A DNA stretch of 64,000 nucleotides from Methylocaldum szegediense (GTDB taxonomy: Bacteria > Pseudomonadota > Gammaproteobacteria > Methylococcales > Methylococcaceae), in assembly GCF_949769195.1 (NCBI RefSeq), contig NZ_OX458333.1:434001-498000 (forward strand), given 5' to 3'. The notes beneath the pieces are model-generated. The model saw nothing but the letters and a program-made list of their open reading frames with translations, was not told where the DNA came from and searched no databases. Position 1 is the first letter of the stretch. Every line of letters starts with the position of its first letter. Shown in pieces: positions 1 through 6,582 of the stretch. The translations under genes and the position numbers were made by a program.

Positions 1-2
1 AT

Positions 3-1706
3 TTCGAAATGGATATGGTAAATCTGGCCAACATCGGGGCCGGACTCGGCACCGCCGACTACCTTTTCCACTTCGGCACTCAGGACGACTTATGGAACGG
101 CAGTTGGGGACTATTGCGCGCTTTCGCCAGCCCTGAAGTTTTCGACCCGGCGGCGTGCGAAGACGAGCATGGCGTGCTGAAAGTCGGACAAGTCGATTTG
201 CTCGAAGCCAGTGCACCGGATAAGGACGCGGCGCAGCGCAAGCCTTTCATCGACAAGCTCAGAAAAGCTGGCTGTGCCGCCCAACCGGTCGCGCGGCAAC
301 GCCTCGACGGGCCGAATAGTTGCCCGGACGGCGGTCGTAGCGACGATCGTTGCGCACTGGCGGTACTGGACAACAATGCCGACGGCAGGATAACCGATCC
401 CCAAGCGGGGCAATTGATTGCCGGTGACGGTTGTCCTGCGGATGCACCGCGGTCTCAATACGCGATAGAAGCTTGGCAAGTGAAAGACCTACTGGGCGAG
501 AGGGGAACCCGCTACGACGATGCCCACGGTCTGGATGACCCGGATGGGCTGGCTTTCATTCCCGCTGGCGACGTTGAAGCGATTCGCAACGGCAGCAAGC
601 CTTTAACTCCTCTGGTACTGCGGGTTAAGGCAGGGCATTGCGCGGTGGTGAAGCTGACCAACCGCCTGGGGACCCGCTTGTCGGACCGCCCGGGTGACGC
701 ACTCATGCCGCGCATCACTAAAATCAATGTGGACGAGCACAACGAAGGCTTTTTTGATGCGCCGCCGTCAAATCGTGTATCCCTTCATCCACAGATGGTG
801 GCTATGGACGTCAACGCTGGAAATGGCGCAGTGGTGGGGTTCAACGCCATCAACAGAGCGCTAGCGATTCCAGGCGAAACACGAACGTACAACTGGTATG
901 CGGGCCGGGTGAACATCGACCGGCAGGGAAGCGCAGGGGAAAAACTCGTCATCGAGCCCTTCAAGAAACCGCTCGTGGCGGGATTGAGCTCCTACGGCGA
1001 CGTTATCGGCCATGGCGCGCACGGTCTGATCGGCGCGCTCGTTATCGAACCAGCCGACGCCAGATTGTTCGACCCCAGGGATTTTTACGTCGACTCGGGA
1101 GGTCAGCCTCACGGTACTGAAATTCCTTTCGAACGAGCCTCTGGCCTCTCGGTCGTGGTTTGGGAGGATGACACCAAGAACTATGCGCGGGAGTTCGTCG
1201 TGGTCTATCAAGACGGGCTGAATCTGTACAAGGACGGAAAGCCCGTTCCCGACTGCCGCATCTGCGACGATTCCTACGATCTCGGGGAGCAAGGCATCAA
1301 TTACCGTAGTGCGCCTTTCTGGGTGCGCCTGGGACTGGAGCCGAAGCCGAATAAGCATGGTCAGGAAACGCAGAACCTCAATGACTGGGTCTTCCCGAAC
1401 GACTTCTTCACCGATGCTTGGCAACCCTTCCCCTTCGTCGATTTCGAAGCCAAAACGGGTGATCGCTTGCGGTTTCACGTAGTCCATCCATCCGGCCGCG
1501 CCCGGCAGCACAGCTTTCAACTGTACGGGCATTCGTTCATTGACGACATCCCAAGGTTCGGATCTCCCTGGTCGCGCCTAGCAACGCCCGGCGTGGCACT
1601 CACGGCGAAAGTCGAACGTGCTAAGCCCGGAATTTGGCTCTATCGGGATGGCCCGTCACATCTATTCGCCGGGGGGATCTGGGGGCGCCTGGTGGTCAAC
1701 GACTAA
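3..1706 (+). CDS. Multicopper-oxidase-like (cupredoxin) protein, 3' part
   Basis: The frame is open from the left edge to TAA at 1704-1706, so the true start is probably upstream; about 567 residues are visible. Cupredoxin-type signatures recur: HFGTQDDLWNG near residue 21 counting from the ATG at 9, GHGAHGLIGALVIEP near 334, HSFQLYGHSF near 500 and a C-terminal SHLFAGGIWG near 545. These resemble the multi-domain MnxG/large copper oxidase group. Many copper ligands are absent here: the terminal HCHxxxH box reads YRDGPSH and the HxHxH box reads HSFQLYGH. The visible domains may therefore be structural, with the copper centres upstream or in other domains. Residues 40-160 are Cys/Asp-rich and include DNNADGRITD, which looks like a calcium-binding loop. 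An extracytoplasmic location is likely. The family call is good; the substrate is unknown. Confidence 0.6.
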   Translation, partial: FEMDMVNLANIGAGLGTADYLFHFGTQDDLWNGSWGLLRAFASPEVFDPAACEDEHGVLKVGQVDLLEASAPDKDAAQRKPFIDKLRKAGCAAQPVARQRLDGPNSCPDGGRSDDRCALAVLDNNADGRITDPQAGQLIAGDGCPADAPRSQYAIEAWQVKDLLGERGTRYDDAHGLDDPDGLAFIPAGDVEAIRNGSKPLTPLVLRVKAGHCAVVKLTNRLGTRLSDRPGDALMPRITKINVDEHNEGFFDAPPSNRVSLHPQMVAMDVNAGNGAVVGFNAINRALAIPGETRTYNWYAGRVNIDRQGSAGEKLVIEPFKKPLVAGLSSYGDVIGHGAHGLIGALVIEPADARLFDPRDFYVDSGGQPHGTEIPFERASGLSVVVWEDDTKNYAREFVVVYQDGLNLYKDGKPVPDCRICDDSYDLGEQGINYRSAPFWVRLGLEPKPNKHGQETQNLNDWVFPNDFFTDAWQPFPFVDFEAKTGDRLRFHVVHPSGRARQHSFQLYGHSFIDDIPRFGSPWSRLATPGVALTAKVERAKPGIWLYRDGPSHLFAGGIWGRLVVND

Positions 1707-1752
1707 GGAGTGGTCCTGGTAGTCGACGGAGTTTGACGAAATGGTCCCGGAT

Positions 1753-1793
1753 CGCGGCAGGATTGTAATGCATTGGCATTACCCCCTGCCGCG
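1753..1793 (+). terminator. Strong two-tier hairpin after the oxidase gene
   Basis: An outer 9-bp stem (1753-1761 with 1785-1793) encloses an inner 7-bp stem (1765-1771 with 1776-1782) closed by a 4-nt loop. It lies 46 nt after the stop codon. There is no T-tract, so it may be a 3'-end stabiliser or a Rho-type end rather than a classical intrinsic terminator. The rest of 1707-1995 holds no recognisable gene. Confidence 0.5.
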
Positions 1794-1995
1794 GACTTTG
1801 AGAAACCGACCGCCTGCGGGTAGTGTACGGATGTGAATGTAAATAGCTTCAAGGAAGCGGTCATAGTATGAGGTTGATTGACGAAAATCGACCTAGTGCA
1901 GCATCAATCGTCGCTTCCTGGGTTCAAGGAATAGCGGCTCGGCTTTCATTGGCTGGAACTTAGCGTACGGAGGCGAACATGACATAAATCGCGGG

Positions 1996-2668
1996 TCAGC
2001 GGCATGAATGGGAATAGAGCGCCCCCGCAGCCTTCGGCCACATATCAATGTGCTTCTTAGCGTTGGCGCGGGCAGAAAACGCTTTGGGACGCGGGCTCGG
2101 CACCGCCTCCTCCGCATCGCGCTTGAGCCTGCTAGCCTCGGCAACATAGGCATGGAGTGTCCTCAGGTACAGCCTCTCGTTCGCGTACTCTTTCCTGAGC
2201 TGCGCTGCGATCTTTTTGATTAGCGCGAAGGTCTTTCCAATCCGTTCCCGTTTCTCCTCCAGCGTCACCGGCTCGACAGCCAGCATAGTGCCGATCTCTT
2301 CGGCGAATTTATCCTTATCCTTCAGCTGGCCGGAGAGCAGGTACATAATGTTGACAAGGCGTTCCTCGACATTCCCCAGCGTCCCCATATCGAGCAAGGC
2401 GTGCTGACTTTCGACAAAGCTGACGGGATAGTGATACCCGCCGATATCTTGGAAACCGAAGACCTGTGTGATTAGATCGTCGAAGACACCCGGATCGGTC
2501 GAACGGAAATAGCTGTCGACCAGTGCGGCCAGGTTTTGACTGTGGCCAAGCCAAACGCTGTTGGCACGTATCCGGGGCCAGTGGACGAGTATGGGCATCG
2601 TTCTTCCCCAGGGAATCGAACAGTAACCCGCCTTGATCCGGTCCTGCACCCAGACGTCGCCACGATTC
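1996..2668 (-). pseudogene. Orphan 3' fragment of an unrecognised gene
   Basis: A minus-strand frame ending at TGA (1996-1998) reads like genuine protein for about 224 residues: an aromatic-rich first part (IPWGRTMPILVHWP, FGFQDIGGYHYPVSF) followed by a long charged helical region (DKDKFAEEIGTML, LEEKRERIGKTFALIKKIAAQL). I do not recognise the family. Upstream the same frame runs into DNA that codes, in another frame, for a TnpB-like transposase, so the gene has lost its 5' end near 2669. The start codon of the open frame (2784) lies inside the transposase remnant and is probably not native. It may be a gene broken by the insertion or a passenger fragment. Confidence 0.45.
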
Positions 2669-3500
2669 GCGGCCACGGATTCCGCGAAGGTCTTCGAGCG
2701 CAATCCCACGTCCGCGGCCATGTGCCTTGACAACGAGCCGCTTGGAAATCTGACGGTTCCGATCGCTGCGGTAGCAGGCTTCACGGCCCACCAGGGATTT
2801 CAGTTTGCGCCGGATAGTCTTCGGGCGTCGCCCCAAGTGTTTGCTTCCAGCGGCCTGCTGAGTGCGCGCCTCAGTTCGGTCGGGCGAGCCCGACAGGCTC
2901 CCACCTCCGCCCCACTGTATCGTTTTCGGTGACTGTCGGCGGCGAGGTTGGTAACATCCAGGTCCACACCGATTAAAGCGGAGGTCGGCGGGCGCGTGCT
3001 GTTCGGCCAAGCGACCGTTACAAGCAGAAACCATTGGCCGCCTCGGCGGCACGCCTATTTCCGTCGTACGACAGTACATCGAGCAGCAGCGGATACCCGA
3101 TCGAAACCCAAGGACTGTTATGCCGTCCGCACTATCCTTGCCGGTCCTCAACGGCGAGGCGTGCCGCTATCAGGCTAAAGACCTCACGCCCCAGGGTGGA
3201 TCCATCTTGCCTGACCTCCGGTCCGATGGTCAGTCGGAGATTTGTCTCTCGAAGACGACATGCTCGACCTGTGTGGGTGGATTCTGTGGAAAACAGAGCG
3301 ACCGCGCCGTATGGCAAGAACGGAGACGCATGCGGGGTCGGATACCGTGATACGTTCTCGCGCACAACCGATCAGCATGCTCCCGGCACTCGGCGTAGGT
3401 GCGCGCGGCAGCGTCGGCGGACAGCCGAAGGTGGATGTCGCTCGCGCACCGCGAGAGCGCGAACAGGGACAGCGTGATCCCCAAGCGGTGCAACCGTTAT
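2669..3500 (-). pseudogene. tnpB: Decayed TnpB-type (IS200/IS605, IS1341-like) protein gene
   Basis: TnpB signatures appear in different minus-strand frames. Around 3030-2900 one frame gives GGQWFLLVTV, then GVDLDVTNLAADS (RuvC-I) and RYSGAEV. From about 2848 the next frame gives GSKHLGRR, LVGREACYRSDRNRQISKRLV and GRGIALEDLRGIRGR (the RuvC-II Glu). At least one frameshift therefore lies between 2850 and 2900. Homology stops at about 2669, so the zinc finger and RuvC-III are gone. The N-terminal part upstream of 3040 is scattered over several frames and its boundary near 3500 is approximate. The protein cannot be made; this is a relic of a mobile element that has also lost its right end. Confidence 0.75.
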
Positions 3501-3762
3501 GGTCTCGGATTCCTGGCCACGCCGGGGCCATCCGGAGGTGGTTAAGGCGAATCCGGACATTCGACGCTCCTACTTACTCACGGCAAATTTCTTGCTTAGG
3601 AAAAAGTGGAGCGGAGAATCCGTCCGTTTGAAACGATCGCTCGCGTTGTGATCCTCGGCTCGCCCTGCAGACGATGCCAGGGAATTTCGGATCGATGCCA
3701 AGTTGTCGTGATTCCCGCATGCCGGAACGCTCGTTAGTGTGTCTTTAGAGAGGGTTCAGAAA

Positions 3763-4422
3763 ATGCCCAAATGCAATCGGATATCTGCATTAGCACTCTT
3801 TTTGTCGTTCGCTCTGGCCCCATCGGCAAACGCCGGAACCTGGACAGAAGTCGGTGACGCCGGAGAACTCTTGTCGACCGCACAGGTTCCGACAGGCAAC
3901 GGCCCCCTGACGTCGATCCACGGTACCTTAACCGATCTTTCGACTCTTCCTGGGTGGTCCACGCCTGGGGCGTTTTCAGATGACGTCGATCTCTACAAAA
4001 TCGTCATCGATGACCCCCAGAATTTTTCGGTAACGGTTACGGCGACCTTATCTCAGGATAACGACGCAATGATGTGGCTGTTTGATTCGGCGGGTGATCT
4101 GGTGCTGGAGGATAATAGCAGCAAGGATGACTGGCTTCCCCAATTCAATCCAGGCAATTTTGCCGGGACGGCTGGCATCTATTATCTCGGCTTCAGTCTT
4201 TTCATTACGATCCCGGAGCCGTTCTACACCTCGGCGAATCCGACCGGTCCACTAAGCGGTTGGGCTCGTTTCCCTTACCCGTTTCAAACCGGTCCTTACA
4301 CGCTTCACCTGACCGGCGTCAGTTTCGCGCAAGCGTCTGTCCCGGAGCCGTCGAGCGTGGCTCTGATGAGCGCTGGGCTCACGGGGTTCGGTCTTCGGAG
4401 GCGGTGGAACCGGGCGGCCTGA
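3763..4422 (+). CDS. PEP-CTERM sorting-signal protein with pre-peptidase-like domain
   Basis: About 219 residues. ATG 3763 is preferred over the in-frame GTG at 3739 because AGAGAGGG lies just upstream and a clean signal peptide follows (basic start, LALFLSFALAPSANAG). The middle part (DDVDLYKIVIDD, FSVTVTATLSQDND, LWLFDSAGDLV-like segments) fits the beta-sandwich of bacterial pre-peptidase C-terminal domains. The C-terminus is a textbook exosortase signal: VPEPSS, a short hydrophobic helix, then RRRWNRAA. The protein should be exported and then processed by an exosortase encoded elsewhere; no exosortase is in the window. It stands alone in the decayed region. Its function is unknown, commonly surface or biofilm related in this class. 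Confidence 0.85.
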   Translation: MPKCNRISALALFLSFALAPSANAGTWTEVGDAGELLSTAQVPTGNGPLTSIHGTLTDLSTLPGWSTPGAFSDDVDLYKIVIDDPQNFSVTVTATLSQDNDAMMWLFDSAGDLVLEDNSSKDDWLPQFNPGNFAGTAGIYYLGFSLFITIPEPFYTSANPTGPLSGWARFPYPFQTGPYTLHLTGVSFAQASVPEPSSVALMSAGLTGFGLRRRWNRAA

Positions 4423-4731
4423 CGCCTCTATCAGCACGGCAGGGTGTGCACCGCGTACCGTTTGCCGTGCAGATATCTCCAGTACACGCTAGATACCATC
4501 TTTCGGCCCCGCGATTACATCGTACCGCTCAACCCGACGATTTACCGGGTGTGCGGCAAGCCTAACCGTTCAGGCCGGGAAGGATGTCGAGGCGGTTGCA
4601 TCTACCAATTCCGGGATAGATTCGGAGCTACGCGGAAGTCAAAAAAACAGGTCGGGAAATTGAGAATAGGTTAAAGTTTTCAATATCTTATTGATTCGGT
4701 CATTAAGGGATAAGTATGCCGTCTCAGAAGT
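4423..4731. other. Gene-free stretch
   Basis: 309 bases between the PEP-CTERM gene and the IS630 fragment. Short open frames exist but none shows a recognisable motif or convincing ribosome-binding site. I see no tRNA, no long inverted repeat and no clear terminator. Confidence 0.5.
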
Positions 4732-4980
4732 ATGAAGAATCGCCAAGCGAAACGGCTGAGCGATGAGACGTTGACCGAGGCCCGGAACACGGCTGTACGG
4801 ATGCGCGCCGAAGGCTACACCAACAAGGCGATTGCGGCCATTTAGAGGTGAGCCCGAACACGGTGTACCGGTGGGACACTCGGGTCCTTGAAGGGGGTGA
4901 GGCAGTCCTCACGGATAAAAACCGGGACGGGGAAAAGCGAGAAGCGGCATTTGAATCTCATACAGGAACTTGCCGTGCGG
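4732..4980 (+). pseudogene. N-terminal fragment of an IS630-type transposase, frameshifted
   Basis: From ATG 4732 the frame reads like the helix-turn-helix start of IS630-family transposases: RQAKRLSDETL, then RMRAEGYTNKAIAA, then TAG at 4843. One base later the adjacent frame continues with EVSPNTVYRW and LEGGEAVLTDK, the expected next block, so a single base appears to have been lost near 4840. A second frame change near 4930 leads into SEKRHLNLIQE. After about 4980 transposase similarity ends. The catalytic DDE domain is absent. No inverted repeats delimiting the element were found. Confidence 0.7.
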
Positions 4981-5196
4981 GAGACGTTTGCCAGCAAACA
5001 CCGAACGCGGCGCCTCGATGAGGATGGCTATCCGGAAGAGATGGGCCTAGTGACGTATGGAGGCGACAACGTGGTCTCCCTGCGCGGCCGTGCCGTGGGT
5101 GCCATGGAGCTGGTTCCGGGAAGGCGCTGCGACGAGTGCGGAAACTATGCCGTCATGCGCAAGCACGGCTGCGATTTCTGGATGGCTTGCGGCTGA
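4981..5196 (+). pseudogene. Probable C-terminal tail of a B12-dependent ribonucleotide reductase
   Basis: About 70 residues in the frame ending at TGA 5194-5196. The segment reads DEDGYPEEMGLVTY, DNVVSLRGRAVG, then CDECGNYAVMRKHGCDF. The last part matches the zinc-ribbon-like tail (CxxC ... GCxxCxxCG) that ends many adenosylcobalamin-dependent ribonucleotide reductases. Here the third Cys is Trp (GCDFWMACG) and the usual final residues are missing. The rest of the enzyme is absent: the preceding sequence is IS630-like. It is thus a remnant whose 5' part was lost by insertion or deletion, still followed by an intact terminator. The family assignment rests on one short region. Confidence 0.5.
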
Positions 5197-5239
5197 TGTA
5201 GGCGGAACGCCTGTTGGGTGTCCCATCCTAGCTCGAATG

Positions 5240-5264
5240 GCGCCGGCTTCGGTCGGCGCTTTTT
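5240..5264 (+). terminator. Intrinsic terminator with TTCG tetraloop
   Basis: An 8-bp stem (5240-5247 with 5252-5259, one G-T pair) closes a TTCG loop and is followed directly by five T. It lies 44 nt after the ribonucleotide-reductase-like tail and is probably the original terminator of that lost gene. Bases 5265-5499 hold no recognisable gene. Confidence 0.85.
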
Positions 5265-5499
5265 CTTTGGCCTGAGCGCAAAGAGAAATCGGGTGGAGGT
5301 CGGAATTGTTTGCTCATTGAGCGAATCTTTCCCGCCTTCATCGGTTCGGCAGATAGGTATGATCACAAACCAAGGCTTTGGCGCGCCGATATTTCCGAAA
5401 GTGTCGTTTGATGCGAGGCAAATCGATCCGCGGAAAAGGTAGCGACATCAAACGGAATTTGTCAGCGTGCCCCGAGTTTAGGCGGAAGGAGGCGACGCT

Positions 5500-5928
5500 A
5501 TGATGCACTACGCTGTTTGGCCTTATGTTCTGAACGGAACAGCACGGGCTATTATCGAAGCCAGGCAAGGCCATCATCCGGTGTTCGTGTTTACCGACCG
5601 CGGACACCCGGTAGAACGGACGAGCAGTAGCGCATGGAGGCGAACATGGCGGGAAGCCGGATTAGCCACTGGTGAAAATGTACTGTCGGGGCCTTATAAA
5701 CTCCGCCATACTTTCGCCCGGAGACTGTGGCTAGCCGGCGTTCCCCTGGAAACGAGGAAAGCCCTGAGGCATCACCTCAACGGCGATATCACGGTCCATT
5801 ATTCACCGGCCGAGTTGCGGGAGCTAATCGGCACCGTCCAGCACTTGCGCGAAGCTCAGCGAAAGACGGTACCCAAGTGGGTAAAATATCTAAAAAGAAA
5901 GGCCGGAAAATCCGGCCTTTTTCATTGA
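5500..5928 (+). pseudogene. C-terminal part of a tyrosine recombinase (phage-type integrase)
   Basis: 142 residues. The visible part is the second half of the catalytic domain: HPVFVFTDRGHPVERT, then YKLRHTFARRLWLAGVPLE, ALRHHL and the nucleophile region VHYSPAELREL. Arg II, the following His, the His/Trp position and the Tyr can be seen, but the His of HxxR is Tyr, and the N-terminal DNA-binding domain with Arg I is missing. A full enzyme is about 330-400 residues. The final residues run through a terminator hairpin, so the natural end may also have changed. It directly abuts the 3' end of a tRNA-Met gene, the classic position of an island integrase. Almost certainly inactive. Confidence 0.75.
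5901..5922. terminator. Bidirectional intrinsic terminator between integrase remnant and tRNA-Met
   Basis: A perfect 7-bp stem (5901-5907 with 5911-5917), a 3-nt A loop, five T on the plus-strand side and an A-rich run (5892-5900) on the other side. It can end plus-strand transcription of the recombinase remnant and minus-strand transcription of the tRNA gene, whose 3' end is 12 nt away. Confidence 0.8.
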
Positions 5929-5934
5929 AGAAAC

Positions 5935-6011
5935 TGGTAGCTACGGCTGGACTTGAACCAGCGACACCCGCATTATGAATGCGGTGCTCTAACCAACTGA
6001 GCTACGTAGCC
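5935..6011 (-). tRNA. tRNA-Met (anticodon CAT), CCA encoded
   Basis: Read on the minus strand, the 77-nt gene begins GGCTACGTAGCTCAG and ends with an encoded CCA (5935-5937). The acceptor stem pairs with one terminal G-U. The anticodon stem CCGCA/TGCGG carries the loop TTCATAA, giving CAT. The T-arm contains GGTTCAAGTCC. The sequence is closest to gammaproteobacterial elongator tRNA-Met rather than the initiator; an Ile2 (lysidine) identity is less likely but cannot be excluded by eye. It has its own strong promoter and sits beside an integrase remnant. Confidence 0.93.
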
Positions 6012-6022
6012 ATAGACTGGAA

Positions 6023-6051
6023 ATAATACTTGGGTCAGTCGGCTCTGTCAA
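6023..6051 (-). promoter_or_regulatory. Sigma-70 promoter of tRNA-Met
   Basis: On the minus strand a consensus TTGACA (6046-6051), a 17-nt spacer and TATTAT (6023-6028) lie 11 nt before the tRNA 5' end. This is one of the best promoter matches in the window. Confidence 0.85.
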
Positions 6052-6145
6052 TAATTGGGATTGATGATGTTAGTATCTCATTTTCTGCCCGCGTCGAAGA
6101 CGGGGGCGGCGCTTTGATTTCAGAATATTGCTCAAAAACTCGGCG

Positions 6146-6577
6146 ATGGAATTTTTCACGGATACATTCGGCCTTTGGAGTCTTTTCGGCAGCGCGTTCG
6201 TATCGGCAACCTTAGCGCCGGGCGGTTCGGAGGTTGTTCTGGCCTATCTTGTCAGCCGATCCGAGCTGTCACCCGAGGTGTTGCTGTTGACAGCAACGTC
6301 CGGAAATACGCTGGGGGCTGTGACGACCTGGCTGCTTGGCTTTCTTACCGCCATGAAGTATCCAGCAGAACGTGTCGCCGAGCCCCGCCGACAAAAGGCT
6401 ATCGCGTCGGTTCGGAAATGGGGGCTTCCGATCTTGTTGTTCTCGTGGTTGCCGGTCGTCGGGGATGGATTCTGCTTCGCAGCCGGTTGGCTGCGTTTGC
6501 CATTTTGGCTGTCGGTGTTGGTCATAGCAGCCGGGAAAGCGCTGCGTTATGCCGCCATCGTTTACGCTTTCGTTTGA
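6146..6577 (+). CDS. yqaA: YqaA-like inner-membrane protein (DedA/SNARE-associated superfamily)
   Basis: About 143 residues from ATG 6146; the TTG at 6128 would add six residues without a better ribosome-binding site. The protein is mostly hydrophobic. Family hallmarks are an early SATLAPGGSEVVLA segment (the re-entrant loop seen in DedA-like proteins), SGNTLGAVTTWLLG, and the late GLPILLFSWLPVVGDGFCFAAGWLR. Size matches the YqaA subfamily. Proteins of this superfamily are implicated in membrane lipid or envelope homeostasis; the substrate of YqaA itself is not established. The gene converges on the SCO-peroxidase gene with only 5 nt between their stops. Confidence 0.85.
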   Translation: MEFFTDTFGLWSLFGSAFVSATLAPGGSEVVLAYLVSRSELSPEVLLLTATSGNTLGAVTTWLLGFLTAMKYPAERVAEPRRQKAIASVRKWGLPILLFSWLPVVGDGFCFAAGWLRLPFWLSVLVIAAGKALRYAAIVYAFV

Positions 6578-6582
6578 TCGAA

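Noticed and set aside
861-1532. Long minus-strand open frame inside the oxidase gene, and similar long antisense frames in nusA, infB, pnp and dnaB
   Set aside because: They are antisense shadows of strongly coding genes, without motifs or ribosome-binding sites.
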